Below, piece by piece: positions 43,962 to 53,694 of a stretch of 64,000 nt of DNA. Source of the DNA: Desulfocurvibacter africanus subsp. africanus DSM 2603 (GTDB taxonomy: Bacteria; Desulfobacterota; Desulfovibrionia; Desulfovibrionales; Desulfovibrionaceae); the NCBI RefSeq assembly GCF_000422545.1, contig NZ_AULZ01000009.1:1-64000 (forward strand), given 5' to 3'. Numbering within the stretch: the stretch's first letter is position 1; every line of letters starts with the position of its first letter. The translations under genes were made by a program, and so were the position numbers. The notes below the pieces were generated by a model. The model saw only the letters and a list, made by a program, of their open reading frames with translations, was not told where the DNA came from and ran no database searches.

Positions 43962-45350
43962 TCAAAGCAGGTCAGACGTGAATTGAAAGCCTTTGTCCCG
44001 GAAAAGGCTCAGGCAGATATCCACACATTCTGCATCGTACAATCGCTCTCTGTTCCTGGCAATCTCCTCCAAGGCCCTTTCGATGCCCAAGGCGGCCCGG
44101 TAAGGCCTGTGGGAGGACATGGCTTCCACCACGTCGGCCACGGAAATGATGCGCGCCTCACAGCAGATGTCCTTGTCGGACAAACCATTGGGATAACCAG
44201 AGCCATCCATGCGTTCGTGGTGCTGCAGAACCGCAGCGGCCACCGGCCAGGGAAATGGAATATTCTTGAGGATGTCGAAACCGACTTCGGCATGGGTCTT
44301 CATTATGCCCATTTCCATCTGGGTCAGCCGAGTAGGCTTGGCCAGGATTTCGGCTGGAACGTAAATCTTGCCCAGATCGTGCAGGATGGCCGCCACGCGA
44401 ATGCCCTCGATACGCTCCTTGGGCAGGCCCTGTTCCCGGGCCATGGCGCAAGCCAATTGTGAAACACGCTGCTGGTGTCCGGCAGTATAGGGGTCGCGCT
44501 TCTCCGAGGTCACGGCCAAGGCGTTGACCGTTTCTTCCAGGCTCGTTTTAAGCTGGCTGACGCTCTTTTGCAGGGCATATTCGGCTTCGCGCCGCTCGGT
44601 GATGTCATGGAGCACGAGCACAGTGCCCCGCACAGACCTGCCTTCGGAAATGATGGGCGAATGCGACATATTCACAGGGACTTCGCGCTGCGGCCCTGTA
44701 ACCAAGGTGTGCATATCCGTTGATGCCACGGTATGGGCCTGATCCAGGACGTTGCTCACCAGATCTGGCGCGATATTCACACCTTTTGGATCGTATAGCG
44801 CAAAAATCGTGGACAGGTCCTTGCCCAGGGCCAGAGATTCCTCGCAGCCAAGAATCCTGAGCGCAGCCGGATTCAGATACTTGACCCTGCCCCGTTCATC
44901 GGTGGTGAGTACCGCATCGCCGATGCTGTTAAGCGTGGTGGCCAGCCAACGTTCGCTTTCCACGAGCTTACGCTCGATGGTATGCTTATAAAGGGCCATC
45001 TCGATGGTGATGCCCAGTTCTCGATCTTCGAAGGGCTTGATTATATAGCCAAAGGGCTCGGTAATTTTCGCCCGCTGAAGAGTCTTTTCATCAGCATAGG
45101 CGGTCAGGTAGACTAAAGGAATGCGATGCCGTTCGCGAATGATCGCCGCGGCCTCGATGCCGTCGATGTCTCCATCGAGCATGATGTCCATCAAGATGAG
45201 TTCGGGGGAATACCGGGCCGCTGCTTCCAGCGCCTCCTCACCAGAGGAGACCACGGTGACAATCTCATAGCCTAAAAGGCGTAGGCGGTTCTGAATATCG
45301 AGAGCGACAATGGCCTCGTCTTCAACGATCATAAGGCGGGCTCGTGGCAC
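43962..45350 (-). CDS. Response regulator with PAS and HD-GYP domains
   Basis: 462 residues from the GTG at 45350 (GGGGGTGA upstream); the frame to 45365 has a TTG only. Receiver Asp55 in LMDIML, PAS domain (about 137-255), then HD-GYP with ILHDLGK (His324-Asp325) and HHERMDGSGYP (377-387), so both HD and GYP are intact. It should hydrolyse cyclic di-GMP in response to a kinase. It lies between the epimerase and NtrX-like genes. Confidence 0.92.
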   Translation of the reverse strand: MPRARLMIVEDEAIVALDIQNRLRLLGYEIVTVVSSGEEALEAAARYSPELILMDIMLDGDIDGIEAAAIIRERHRIPLVYLTAYADEKTLQRAKITEPFGYIIKPFEDRELGITIEMALYKHTIERKLVESERWLATTLNSIGDAVLTTDERGRVKYLNPAALRILGCEESLALGKDLSTIFALYDPKGVNIAPDLVSNVLDQAHTVASTDMHTLVTGPQREVPVNMSHSPIISEGRSVRGTVLVLHDITERREAEYALQKSVSQLKTSLEETVNALAVTSEKRDPYTAGHQQRVSQLACAMAREQGLPKERIEGIRVAAILHDLGKIYVPAEILAKPTRLTQMEMGIMKTHAEVGFDILKNIPFPWPVAAAVLQHHERMDGSGYPNGLSDKDICCEARIISVADVVEAMSSHRPYRAALGIERALEEIARNRERLYDAECVDICLSLFRDKGFQFTSDLL

Positions 45351-45445
45351 TACTTCACCCCCCAAAGCGAGATTGCATACGGCCCCGCTCGATCCCGGGC
45401 CTGGAACAGTTTTATGCAGGGACCGAGGATGGGCATGGCTCTCGC

Positions 45446-46369
45446 CTACCGCTGGCCAAGTATTTCGGTCAGGGCCGCAGTAACATCCGGGAAATGGAAA
45501 TTGAAGCCGAGTTCGGTCAGCTTGCGGGGTACCACGTTCTGGCTGACAAGAACCAACTCGTCAGCCATTTCCCCAAGAGCAGCACGAAGCAGGCCTTTGG
45601 GCACATTCAGCCATGAGGGCTTGCCCAGCATGCGGCCCAACTCCGCATAAAAGGTCTTCATCTTTACGGCATTGGGAGCGGTGAGGTTGAAGGCGCCAAC
45701 AGCCTGCTCGTTCTCCAACAGGAACAATATGGCCCGTATCTCGTCCTCCAGATGCACCCAGGAAACCATCTGCTCTCCCCCGCCGGGCGCTCCCCCGAGG
45801 TAGTAGAGGAAAGGCTTGGCCATCTTGGGCAGAATGCCACCCTGTCCCAATACCAAGCCCGAGCGGATGATGATCCTGCGTACTCCGAGATCTTCCACCG
45901 ATTGAGATGAATGCTCCCATTGACGGCATACCTTGGCCAGGAAACCCTCGCCCGATGGTTCTGACTCATCCACGGGGCGCGCTCCGGTATTACCGTAATA
46001 GCCCACGGCCGAAGCCTGTATGACCACCTTGGGCTTGCGCGCAACCTTGGCCACGGCTTCAGCCACCGTTTGACCGGCTAAGACGCGGCTGTCCAGGATG
46101 CGCTGCTTGCGAGTGGAGGTCCAGCGCCCTCCTCCGATATTTTCTCCGGCCAAGTTGATCACCGCCAGGGCACCGTCAATGAAGTGCTCCCAGTTGGTGA
46201 AACCCATGCCGTTCCAGGAAGCGGCCGAAACTTTGCCTTCGAACATGTCGATGACTTTGGCCGCATTGCGGGCCACAACGACGACGTCGTACCCAGCAGC
46301 ATACAGGTGCCGAGTCAACGCTGAGCCGACAAAACCCGTTCCGCCGGTTATAATGATGCGTTCACGCAT
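45446..46369 (-). CDS. TIGR01777-family NAD-dependent epimerase-like protein
   Basis: 307 residues, SDR fold: nucleotide motif ITGGTGFVGS (7-16), VINLAGENIGGGRWT, SAVGYYGNTG with the Tyr, and the C-terminal segment KPSWLNVPKGLLRAALGEMA typical of the TIGR01777/YfcH group. Function unknown; NAD(P) binding is likely. It is inserted between the kinase and regulator genes. Confidence 0.88.
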   Translation of the reverse strand: MRERIIITGGTGFVGSALTRHLYAAGYDVVVVARNAAKVIDMFEGKVSAASWNGMGFTNWEHFIDGALAVINLAGENIGGGRWTSTRKQRILDSRVLAGQTVAEAVAKVARKPKVVIQASAVGYYGNTGARPVDESEPSGEGFLAKVCRQWEHSSQSVEDLGVRRIIIRSGLVLGQGGILPKMAKPFLYYLGGAPGGGEQMVSWVHLEDEIRAILFLLENEQAVGAFNLTAPNAVKMKTFYAELGRMLGKPSWLNVPKGLLRAALGEMADELVLVSQNVVPRKLTELGFNFHFPDVTAALTEILGQR

Positions 46370-46522
46370 TGCGCATCTCTCGAATGTATCTCTTATAAAA
46401 GGATATTACATGCATACTCAATGCCCTGCAATTAAGAATTATGGCGTAGATTATCGTGCGTGTCATGTCTTTTTTCTGCCATTCAGATCAACAGACGGGT
46501 TATGAATACCTTGGAAAGCGGT

Positions 46523-48721
46523 TCATTGGGTCAGAAGCTCAATGACCATAACCGTGCCTTCAGGCTTATTGGGGCGCACGCGCACGAAGCCTTTGTGATC
46601 CGTGATGATGGAACGCACAATGGTCAGGCCTAGGCCGGTGCCGCCTTTCTTGCGTGAGAAATACGGCTCGAAGAGCCTGGACCGTTCCTCCTCGGTCAGT
46701 CCTGGGCCATTATCGCCGATCTCGATGATGGCCAACTTAAGGATCTTGTCATGCGAAACCCGAATCTCGACTTTAGGCTCAGGCCGACCTTCGAGCACCT
46801 CGGCGCAATTGCTTAGAATGTTCATGAGCACGCGACGCATGCCCTCGGGATCGTAGCGCAGTTCGGGAAGCTCATCATCGACATGCACCTCCCAGGTGAT
46901 CCCCCGGTGGCTGTTGCGGAACATGGCGGCCAATTCGTTCACCAACGGCTGCAAACGCCCTTTCTTCAATGCCACTTCCGGCAGCTTGGCAAAAGAAGAG
47001 AACTCAGTGACCATTTGTTGCAAATGCTCGACCTGACGAACGATCATTCCAGTGGACTCACGGAAGACCGGATCCTCTATCTGAGCTGCGTACTTGCGCT
47101 CCAGGCGCTGCGCTGAAAGTTTGATCGGTGTAAGTGGATTCTTGATTTCATGGGCGATGCGCCTGGCTACCTCGCGCCAAGCCGCCATGCGCTGCATCTT
47201 CTCCATTTCGGCCACATCCTCGAACACCGCAACAAGGCCGGCTTCCCCACCTTCGTCCGTGCGCAGCAGCACCACATTGACAAGATATTTCAGATCACGT
47301 CCGGCAAGGCGGATGCTAATCTGACGCTGCCACTGTGCAGTGGGCCCGCCGGTCTGCAACTGAGTGAGAACCTCGCGCACGAGTTCGGCGTACTCGCCTT
47401 TGAGCAGCTCCAGGGGACTCTTGCCCGCGACCTCGCCTCGATCCAGGCCGAGCATGGCCTGGGCAGCCTTGTTCACAGTGCTGATATGGCCTTCGCGGTC
47501 CAGCGAGATGACCCCGGCCGTAATGTTGTTGAGCACGGCTTCCATGTACCGTCCACGGTCCTCCAACTCGCGGTTTTGTTGGCCCAGACGGATGTTGGCT
47601 TTTTTTAGCCTGTCCTGGCTCTGCTCCAGGTCCATGGCCATGCGGTTGAAAGACTGCACGAGAAAACCCAGCTCGTCGTCGGATTGATCCTCCAGTCGCA
47701 CGCCCAGATCGCCGCGGGCGATGCGCTGGGTGCCCACGGCCAGAGCCTGCACCGGAGCCGACAGTTCCTTGGCCATACGAAAACCGAAATAAATGGACGC
47801 AAGGATAATAAGCGCGGTCATGACGCCCAGGCTCATGTACAGGGCAACCTTGAGCGGGTATTTGAGGGTGCGCAACTTTTTGAACTCGTCCACACCGCGC
47901 ACGATCTGATCCAGCTTGAACATGAGCCCCTGGCCGATGGTCTCGCCAAGCACCAGCCAGCCGGTTTTGCCGCCGTCCACCGGCATGATGCCCACGACCA
48001 TGTCGGCACCGCGACTGGTGAGCATTGAGGACCAGTATACAGGGTCCTCGGAGAGGCGCTTGAGATTGAAGGTGGCACGGGCATCAGGCCAAGCGTCCTT
48101 CCAGACCTTATCGAAAATCCAGTTTTGCTCCTTGCCCTCCGGCGTGAGTACACCCACCAGGCTCAGATTGTACTCCTTGGCCTTCTCGCGCATGAAAGTT
48201 TCCATGGCCTTGCCGCCCCAGGCGTACTCCCTCGACCTGATCTCGCTCAGCACGTGTCCGGCCCGACTGGCCAAGCGTTCCCGACTCGATGAATAGAAGG
48301 CCTGCCCTACTTCCAGGGCCTGCTCCATGGAGTTCTCCACTTGGGCCTTGAACCAGAAGTCCACCGAGGTCTGCACGAATTTGACCGAAACCAGGAACAT
48401 AAGCAGCGTCGGCACCAGGGACAGGGAGACAAAAGACAAAACCATGCGCGTGCGTAGTCTGGAGCCGAGTACCTTGCGTCGGCGCTCCAGGACCAGCTTG
48501 ACCACATTCCTGAGCACAATACCCAGAATTATGAGCAGAAGAATGAAATTGAAATTGAAGAGGACGAGAAAGAGATAAGAGTTAACCCCGATGAACCGAA
48601 GCTCGACCCAACTCAGAACCGCGATGAACAGCACGGCACCCATTGCCAGCCACAGCTCGCGTTGTCGCTTTCTGCGCTCCCGCATGTCAACGTTGCTGAC
48701 GAGAATTGGGTCGGTGGCCAT
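46523..48721 (-). CDS. NtrY-like membrane sensor histidine kinase
   Basis: 732 residues: two N-terminal membrane helices (about 20-65), another near 95-115, an extracytoplasmic sensor region, a further helix (about 300-320), HAMP, PAS and a HisKA/HATPase pair. The phospho-His lies in RIAHEIKNPLTPIKLSAQRL, and the ATPase shows GDNGPGLTEEE and KKGGTGLGLTIV. The order NtrY-type TM, HAMP, PAS, kinase fits the NtrYX family. Partner is likely the regulator at 42494. It starts 6 bases after the DUF4390 gene. Confidence 0.93.
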   Translation of the reverse strand: MATDPILVSNVDMRERRKRQRELWLAMGAVLFIAVLSWVELRFIGVNSYLFLVLFNFNFILLLIILGIVLRNVVKLVLERRRKVLGSRLRTRMVLSFVSLSLVPTLLMFLVSVKFVQTSVDFWFKAQVENSMEQALEVGQAFYSSSRERLASRAGHVLSEIRSREYAWGGKAMETFMREKAKEYNLSLVGVLTPEGKEQNWIFDKVWKDAWPDARATFNLKRLSEDPVYWSSMLTSRGADMVVGIMPVDGGKTGWLVLGETIGQGLMFKLDQIVRGVDEFKKLRTLKYPLKVALYMSLGVMTALIILASIYFGFRMAKELSAPVQALAVGTQRIARGDLGVRLEDQSDDELGFLVQSFNRMAMDLEQSQDRLKKANIRLGQQNRELEDRGRYMEAVLNNITAGVISLDREGHISTVNKAAQAMLGLDRGEVAGKSPLELLKGEYAELVREVLTQLQTGGPTAQWQRQISIRLAGRDLKYLVNVVLLRTDEGGEAGLVAVFEDVAEMEKMQRMAAWREVARRIAHEIKNPLTPIKLSAQRLERKYAAQIEDPVFRESTGMIVRQVEHLQQMVTEFSSFAKLPEVALKKGRLQPLVNELAAMFRNSHRGITWEVHVDDELPELRYDPEGMRRVLMNILSNCAEVLEGRPEPKVEIRVSHDKILKLAIIEIGDNGPGLTEEERSRLFEPYFSRKKGGTGLGLTIVRSIITDHKGFVRVRPNKPEGTVMVIELLTQ

Positions 48722-48727
48722 CAGCGA

Positions 48728-49333
48728 TCAGTATGTGAATTCAAGCTGGTAGTGTGTGGTCGGCGCGGCTTCCCAATCCCAAAAGAACAGCGGCTTCTTG
48801 AGCCAGATAGGCACGTCCAGCCTGTTCAGACTGATCTCGAGCATGAGCCTGTAGTCCTTGCCGCGTGACAGGTCTTTCCATGGCCCGAGATCAAGAGTGA
48901 TTTCCGACCAGGCTTTGGACAGGAGCACGGCCAGATCTGCATGGGCCATCGGCGACTCGCTGCCCGGCAGTTCCGCCGTGAATTGCTTGCTTAGAGGATC
49001 ATAACGCAGAAAAAGGTCCAGGTCGGCCGAATATACGGTTTGATCAATCCAGAGTGAACGTTCGCGCAGAAGCGACACCGAACAGGAGAGCCCAAGGGAC
49101 TCGCCTTCCTTAAGGATGCCGGCGACACGATCCGAGCCCTCGACTTCCACGCCGAAACGGACCAGAATCTCGCCGGCTTGATTATCGACCACAAGGTTGC
49201 TCAGCACTAGTTCCTGGGCAAGACTGCGATCGGGACAAGCGAGCGTCAGCGCAAAGGCCAAGCCTAAAACCAAGGTTTGCCAGAATACTGCACGCGCGTG
49301 TCCCCTGGGCGGGAACATTAATGTCATCCTCAC
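48728..49333 (-). CDS. DUF4390-family secreted protein
   Basis: 201 residues with a signal peptide (about 1-40, cut near LAQ-EL) and a beta-rich domain of the DUF4390 type (LSNLVVDNQAGEILVRFGVE ... GPWKDLSRGKDYRLMLEISL). In many proteobacteria it sits directly before an NtrY-like kinase, as here, so it may tune that sensor from the periplasm. In-frame starts at 49327 and 49318 are alternatives. Confidence 0.82.
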   Translation of the reverse strand: MRMTLMFPPRGHARAVFWQTLVLGLAFALTLACPDRSLAQELVLSNLVVDNQAGEILVRFGVEVEGSDRVAGILKEGESLGLSCSVSLLRERSLWIDQTVYSADLDLFLRYDPLSKQFTAELPGSESPMAHADLAVLLSKAWSEITLDLGPWKDLSRGKDYRLMLEISLNRLDVPIWLKKPLFFWDWEAAPTTHYQLEFTY

Positions 49334-49480
49334 CTTGTTTTTGCCTGCCCTGCTCCGGTTGCCAAGCGGCGGATGATCATGCCGAGCGGAATTAATAAAC
49401 TCTCCCCGCTGGAGAGACTAAATCATGGGGTGTGCTTTGACAATACATGGAAAATCGCCACGGCTCGATGGAGCTGACTG

Positions 49481-49951
49481 GTGAGACGCGTTCGTTGCAT
49501 CGTCGTGGGCAAGCTGAAAGCCCCTCACTTCAGGGAAGCCGTTGAATTTTATAATACGCGCGTTTCGCGCTATTATCCATTGGAAATAGTTGTGCTCAAG
49601 GATGCTCCGAAAGCGTTGGCCCCCATGGCAAAGGCCAGTCACGAGGGCCAGGCCATCTTGGGCAAGCTGACTTCCCAGGACAGGCCCATTTGCCTGGACG
49701 AACGCGGCAAGGCCCTGACCTCACGCCAATTTGCCGCGACCGTGGGCCATTGGATCGAGGACCCCGGTAGTCAGCCTTGTTTCATCATTGGCGGAGCTTT
49801 CGGCCTGTCCGACGCGGTCCGCGGCAGCTGCGCCGCGAGCCTGGCTCTTGGACCCATGACCATGTCCCACGAACTGGCGCGCGTCGTACTTCTGGAGCAG
49901 CTATACCGGGCCGCGGCGATACTGCACGGTCACCCCTATCACCATGATTAG
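49481..49951 (+). CDS. rlmH: 23S rRNA (pseudouridine1915-N3)-methyltransferase
   Basis: 156 residues of the small SPOUT family: IVVGKLKAPHFREAVEFY, CLDERGKALTSRQFA, FIIGGAFGLSD (SAM-binding knot) and the C-terminal LEQLYRAAAILHGHPYHHD. It methylates pseudouridine 1915 in helix 69. Start is GTG behind AGCTGACTG; no strong site is visible. Confidence 0.94.
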   Translation: MRRVRCIVVGKLKAPHFREAVEFYNTRVSRYYPLEIVVLKDAPKALAPMAKASHEGQAILGKLTSQDRPICLDERGKALTSRQFAATVGHWIEDPGSQPCFIIGGAFGLSDAVRGSCAASLALGPMTMSHELARVVLLEQLYRAAAILHGHPYHHD

Positions 49952-50056
49952 GCGCGTCGCCCCGCACTCATCGGTCGCCGTCCCCTGGACCATGCTCCGC
50001 GACTAAGGTAATCTCCCCAAGCTTCTCGCCGCATGCAACCAATGGAGATATCCGGC

Positions 50057-50275
50057 ATGTACGAACTGCAGCGCCTCCTGGAGATTGAGGAGCATATCAA
50101 GTCTGGCCGGCTGGCCGAAGACTTTGAGGACGGCTCCAAGTCTCGCAAGGAAGAAATCCTCGAATTCCTTGAAAAGCTCATGGAACTGGGCGAACTAGCC
50201 GATGAGACGGCAACCAAACTAATTTTCAAGGACAGCTACCTGGAAGCACTATCCGGCGTGAAGGTCCAGAAGTAA
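50057..50275 (+). CDS. Small hypothetical protein
   Basis: 72 residues from the ATG at 50057, with GGAGATATC upstream; in-frame ATGs at 50033 and 50042 are alternatives. Charged, helical, with alternating Glu and Lys (EEILEFLEKLMELGELADET). No family recognised. Its last 40 bases overlap the 3' end of rsmG on the other strand. Confidence 0.55.
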   Translation: MYELQRLLEIEEHIKSGRLAEDFEDGSKSRKEEILEFLEKLMELGELADETATKLIFKDSYLEALSGVKVQK

Positions 50276-50943
50276 CGCTGTCCGCCACCTGTCGTGTACG
50301 GCGTCACTCTGTCCAACCTGAAGCCCTGGTCCTTGCCCGCGCCTTCGGGTGGAGCCTCGTTGGCGAAGACCACGACAAAGCCGCCCGGCGCTAGCATGGG
50401 CCGCACCAGCTCCAGGTATTCCGGCCAGGGCTTGAAAGCCCGCCCCAGGACCAGATCCGCTGGCAGAGCGTCCGCGCCAAGATTCTCGACCCTGGAACGC
50501 AGGACAAACGTTCGCGGCAAGTCCAGCTTGGCTACGGCCACACGCAAAAAGATGGTGCGCTTTTCACGAATCTCCACCAGGCGGTACTCGCCCGAATTCC
50601 AGAAAATGCGTAGCGGGATGCCAGGCAGCCCGGCCCCTGCCCCCAAGTCCAGACTGCGAGGCTCGGCGGGCAAAGGCAACTCCGCGAGATGGTCGGCCAG
50701 ATGCCAACTGTCCATCACCAGGCGGGAAAGCACTTCCCGCCAACTTGAAGCGCCCACGAGATTCATGCGCTTGTTCCATTCAACCAGCAGGCCCAGATAG
50801 AGCGCAAGCTTCCCGGCCTGGTCAGCATCGAGCGAGCGACCCAAGGCCGCAGCCGCTTCGGTCAGTTGCCGCGAGTCCGGCTCTGAATGTGAGGCTGATT
50901 GCGGCGGATTACCCGCCTGATGATGCGAACGTTGCATATGCAA
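50236..50943 (-). CDS. rsmG: 16S rRNA (guanine527-N7)-methyltransferase
   Basis: 235 residues. SAM motif SLDLGAGAGLPGIPL near 95-109, WNKRMNLVG before it and LGRAFKPWPEYLEL after it, all RsmG signatures. It makes m7G527 in the decoding region. An in-frame ATG at 50937 is an alternative start. Convergent with, and overlapping, the small gene at 50057. Confidence 0.93.
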   Translation of the reverse strand: MHMQRSHHQAGNPPQSASHSEPDSRQLTEAAAALGRSLDADQAGKLALYLGLLVEWNKRMNLVGASSWREVLSRLVMDSWHLADHLAELPLPAEPRSLDLGAGAGLPGIPLRIFWNSGEYRLVEIREKRTIFLRVAVAKLDLPRTFVLRSRVENLGADALPADLVLGRAFKPWPEYLELVRPMLAPGGFVVVFANEAPPEGAGKDQGFRLDRVTPYTTGGGQRYFWTFTPDSASR

Positions 50944-51028
50944 GCCCTTGCAAGTATTTCTCTGGTGGAATAATTCCGGCTATTCACAGCGGCGCCGAGA
51001 TGCGGCGCAGGACAAGGAGATTACTACA

Positions 51029-51961
51029 GTGCAATTCATTGGCAAACAAGCCGTGCTCTTTCCGGGTCAAGGATCACAGGAAAAAGGCATGGGCCGCGCC
51101 CTGGCCGAATCCGGCAAGGAATTCATGGACGTCTGGAAGATCGCCGAGCGGATCTCCGGCCACGCCCTGCGCGAGATATTTTGGGATGGCGAAGAAAAGG
51201 ACATGGCCGATACGCGAATACTCCAGCCAGGTCTGACAGCCGTGAACCTGACCTTCTGGCTCAAGGCCCGACCAAAGCTGGACCCGCTTTGCGTTGCCGG
51301 CCACAGTCTGGGCGAATTCGCGGCACTTTTCGCGGCCCAGGCGCTCTCGCTGGAAGACACCCTGGAGCTTGTGTCCATCCGTGGACGGCTTATGAGCGAA
51401 GCAGGTGACGGCAAAGGAGCCATGGCAGCCATTCTCAAGCTGGACGAGCAGGCCGTGGAAACCGTCGTGGCCCAGGCAGCGCAACAAACTGGCAAGGAAC
51501 TGCGTATCGCCAACTACAATACGCCCCTGCAGTTTGTCATCAGCGGCAACAAGGACGCCGTGGCCGTGGCGAATGAACTGGTCAAGGAGGCCAAGGGCCG
51601 GGCCGTCCCCCTGGCCGTGAGCGGCGCCTTCCATAGCCCGCTCATGGCTCCCGCTGCGGCCGAACTGGCCAAGGCCTTGCGCAAGGCGGACATCCGCAGC
51701 CCCAAGATCCCCGTGATCTTCAACGTCACTGCAGGCGACGAGACCGATCCCGAAGCTGTCCGCGGCCTCATGGGCCAGCAGATGACCTCCAGCGTCCTGT
51801 GGATCAAAACCATCCGGCACCAGTATGATATGGGTGCGCGGACCTTCGTGGAGTTGGGTCCCAAGGGCGTGCTCACACGCATGCTCAAGCCGATCCTGGA
51901 TGACCGCGACGGGTTCGAGGGCCTAAGCGTGGCCAACCTGGAGCAAGTCGAGGCCCTCTAG
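51029..51961 (+). CDS. fabD: Malonyl-CoA:ACP transacylase
   Basis: 310 residues from the GTG at 51029 (AAGGAG 10 bases upstream); the longer frame to 50948 overlaps rsmG's upstream region and lacks a site. Substrate loop LFPGQGSQEKGMG near 10-22, nucleophile Ser93 in GHSLGEF, and SGAFHSPLM with the catalytic His. It loads malonate on ACP for fatty acid synthesis. Followed after 41 bases by argS. Confidence 0.94.
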   Translation: MQFIGKQAVLFPGQGSQEKGMGRALAESGKEFMDVWKIAERISGHALREIFWDGEEKDMADTRILQPGLTAVNLTFWLKARPKLDPLCVAGHSLGEFAALFAAQALSLEDTLELVSIRGRLMSEAGDGKGAMAAILKLDEQAVETVVAQAAQQTGKELRIANYNTPLQFVISGNKDAVAVANELVKEAKGRAVPLAVSGAFHSPLMAPAAAELAKALRKADIRSPKIPVIFNVTAGDETDPEAVRGLMGQQMTSSVLWIKTIRHQYDMGARTFVELGPKGVLTRMLKPILDDRDGFEGLSVANLEQVEAL

Positions 51962-52002
51962 GAGCCCCTTCCACCCGTTCGACGCACACACGAGGAAAGC
52001 CA

Positions 52003-53664
52003 ATGCAATCCATGCTGCACCTGAAGAAGTTGCTCGAAGAAGCCGTTACGGCCATGGGGCTCAGCCTGCCCCAAGGCGTCAGCCTTGAACCACCCAAGGA
52101 CATCAAGTTCGGAGATCTGGCCACTAACGCGGCCATGATACTCGCCAAGCAAGCCGGCAAGCCTCCCCGGGAGGTGGCCGCCGAGTTGCGTGAGCGCCTT
52201 CTCGGCAGCCATCCCGAAATCGAGCGAATCGAGGTGGCCGGGCCCGGCTTCCTCAACTTTTCGTTTGCACCCTCCTTTTGGCAGTCGATCCTGCAGGATG
52301 TCCTGGGACAAGGCGACCGTTTCGGGGCACTGGACGTGGGCCAGAAAAAGAAAGTTCTAGTGGAGTATGTCTCGGCAAATCCGACAGGTCCCTTGCATCT
52401 CGGCCATGGCCGAGGAGCGGCCCTGGGCGACAGCCTGGTCCGGGTGCTGCGCTTTGCCGGCTTTGATGTGACCACCGAGTTCTACATCAACGACGCAGGC
52501 CGCCAAATGCGCCTGCTGGGCATGTCCATCTGGGTGCGCTATCAGCAGGCCTTTAACCGGGACGTCGAACTCCCGGAAGACAGCTATCGGGGCGAGTACA
52601 TCAAGGACATCGCCGCCGAGATCGCGGCGAGCCACGGCAGCGAGCTCCTGCAGGTGCCCGAAGCCCAGGCCATGGATGTCTGCCGCGAGCACGGCATGCT
52701 GTCCATCCTCAAATGGATCAAGCGGGATCTCAATGAATTCCGGGTCAGCCATGACATCTGGTTCTCCGAAAGACGACTTGTGGACACCGGACAGGTGGAG
52801 TCCACGATCAAATGGCTCCAGGACAAGGGGTTGGCCTACGAGCAGGAAGGCGCCCTGTGGTTCAACTCCACGCGCTTCGGTGACGACAAGGACCGTGTAC
52901 TGCGCCGGTCTTCTGGCGAGCTGACCTATTTCGCCTCGGATATCGCCTACCACGCCGATAAGTATTCTCGCGGCTACGACCTGTTGGTGGATATCTGGGG
53001 CGCGGACCATCATGGCTACGTGCCGCGCATGAAGGCCGCGGCGCAGGCCTTGGGCAAGGATGCCGATCAGTTGCAGGTAGTGCTCGTGCAGATGGTCAAT
53101 ATCCTGCGCGGCGGCGAGCAGATCTCCATGTCCAAGCGCGCCGGCACCTTCGAGACCCTGGCCGACGTGGTCAAGGAAGTCGGCGTGGACAGTGCGCGTT
53201 TCATGTTCATGACGCGCAAGAGCGACAGCCATCTGGACTTCGACCTGGAGCTGGTCAAGCAGCAGTCAATGGACAACCCGGTCTACTACGTACAATACGC
53301 CCATGCACGCATACGCTCGGTGTTCCGAAAGGCTCGCGAACAGGGTCTCGCTCTTCAGCCGACCGTCGATCGGAGCAAGCTGATGGCACTGCTCGACACT
53401 CCTGAAGACATCCAGCTCCTCAAGCTGATGGATCACTTCCCCGACGCAGTGGACGCCGCAGCCAAGTCGCTCAGCCCGCACCACATCAGCTTCTTCCTGC
53501 GAGAGTTGGCCGCGCTCTTGCACAGGTATTATTCAGTGCATAAGGTTCTCGGTGCGGAATCGTCGCAACTCACCCTGGCGAGATTACTGCTGCTCGACGC
53601 AGTGGCGCAAGTACTCAGAAACGGGTTGCAGCTGCTTGGCGTGAACGCTCCGGAACAGATGTAG
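52003..53664 (+). CDS. argS: Arginyl-tRNA synthetase
   Basis: 553 residues. ArgS N-terminal Add-1 domain, the HIGH-type motif in SANPTGPLHLGHGRG, the SMSKRAG (KMSKS-like) segment near 367-373 and a C-terminal DALR anticodon domain (VQYAHARIRSVFRKA). The first bases read ATGCAATCC behind GAGGAAAG. It lies between fabD and the SPOR gene in one operon. Confidence 0.96.
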   Translation: MQSMLHLKKLLEEAVTAMGLSLPQGVSLEPPKDIKFGDLATNAAMILAKQAGKPPREVAAELRERLLGSHPEIERIEVAGPGFLNFSFAPSFWQSILQDVLGQGDRFGALDVGQKKKVLVEYVSANPTGPLHLGHGRGAALGDSLVRVLRFAGFDVTTEFYINDAGRQMRLLGMSIWVRYQQAFNRDVELPEDSYRGEYIKDIAAEIAASHGSELLQVPEAQAMDVCREHGMLSILKWIKRDLNEFRVSHDIWFSERRLVDTGQVESTIKWLQDKGLAYEQEGALWFNSTRFGDDKDRVLRRSSGELTYFASDIAYHADKYSRGYDLLVDIWGADHHGYVPRMKAAAQALGKDADQLQVVLVQMVNILRGGEQISMSKRAGTFETLADVVKEVGVDSARFMFMTRKSDSHLDFDLELVKQQSMDNPVYYVQYAHARIRSVFRKAREQGLALQPTVDRSKLMALLDTPEDIQLLKLMDHFPDAVDAAAKSLSPHHISFFLRELAALLHRYYSVHKVLGAESSQLTLARLLLLDAVAQVLRNGLQLLGVNAPEQM

Positions 53665-53694
53665 ATCGCGCGGGTTGCGCACAGGAGTATAGTC

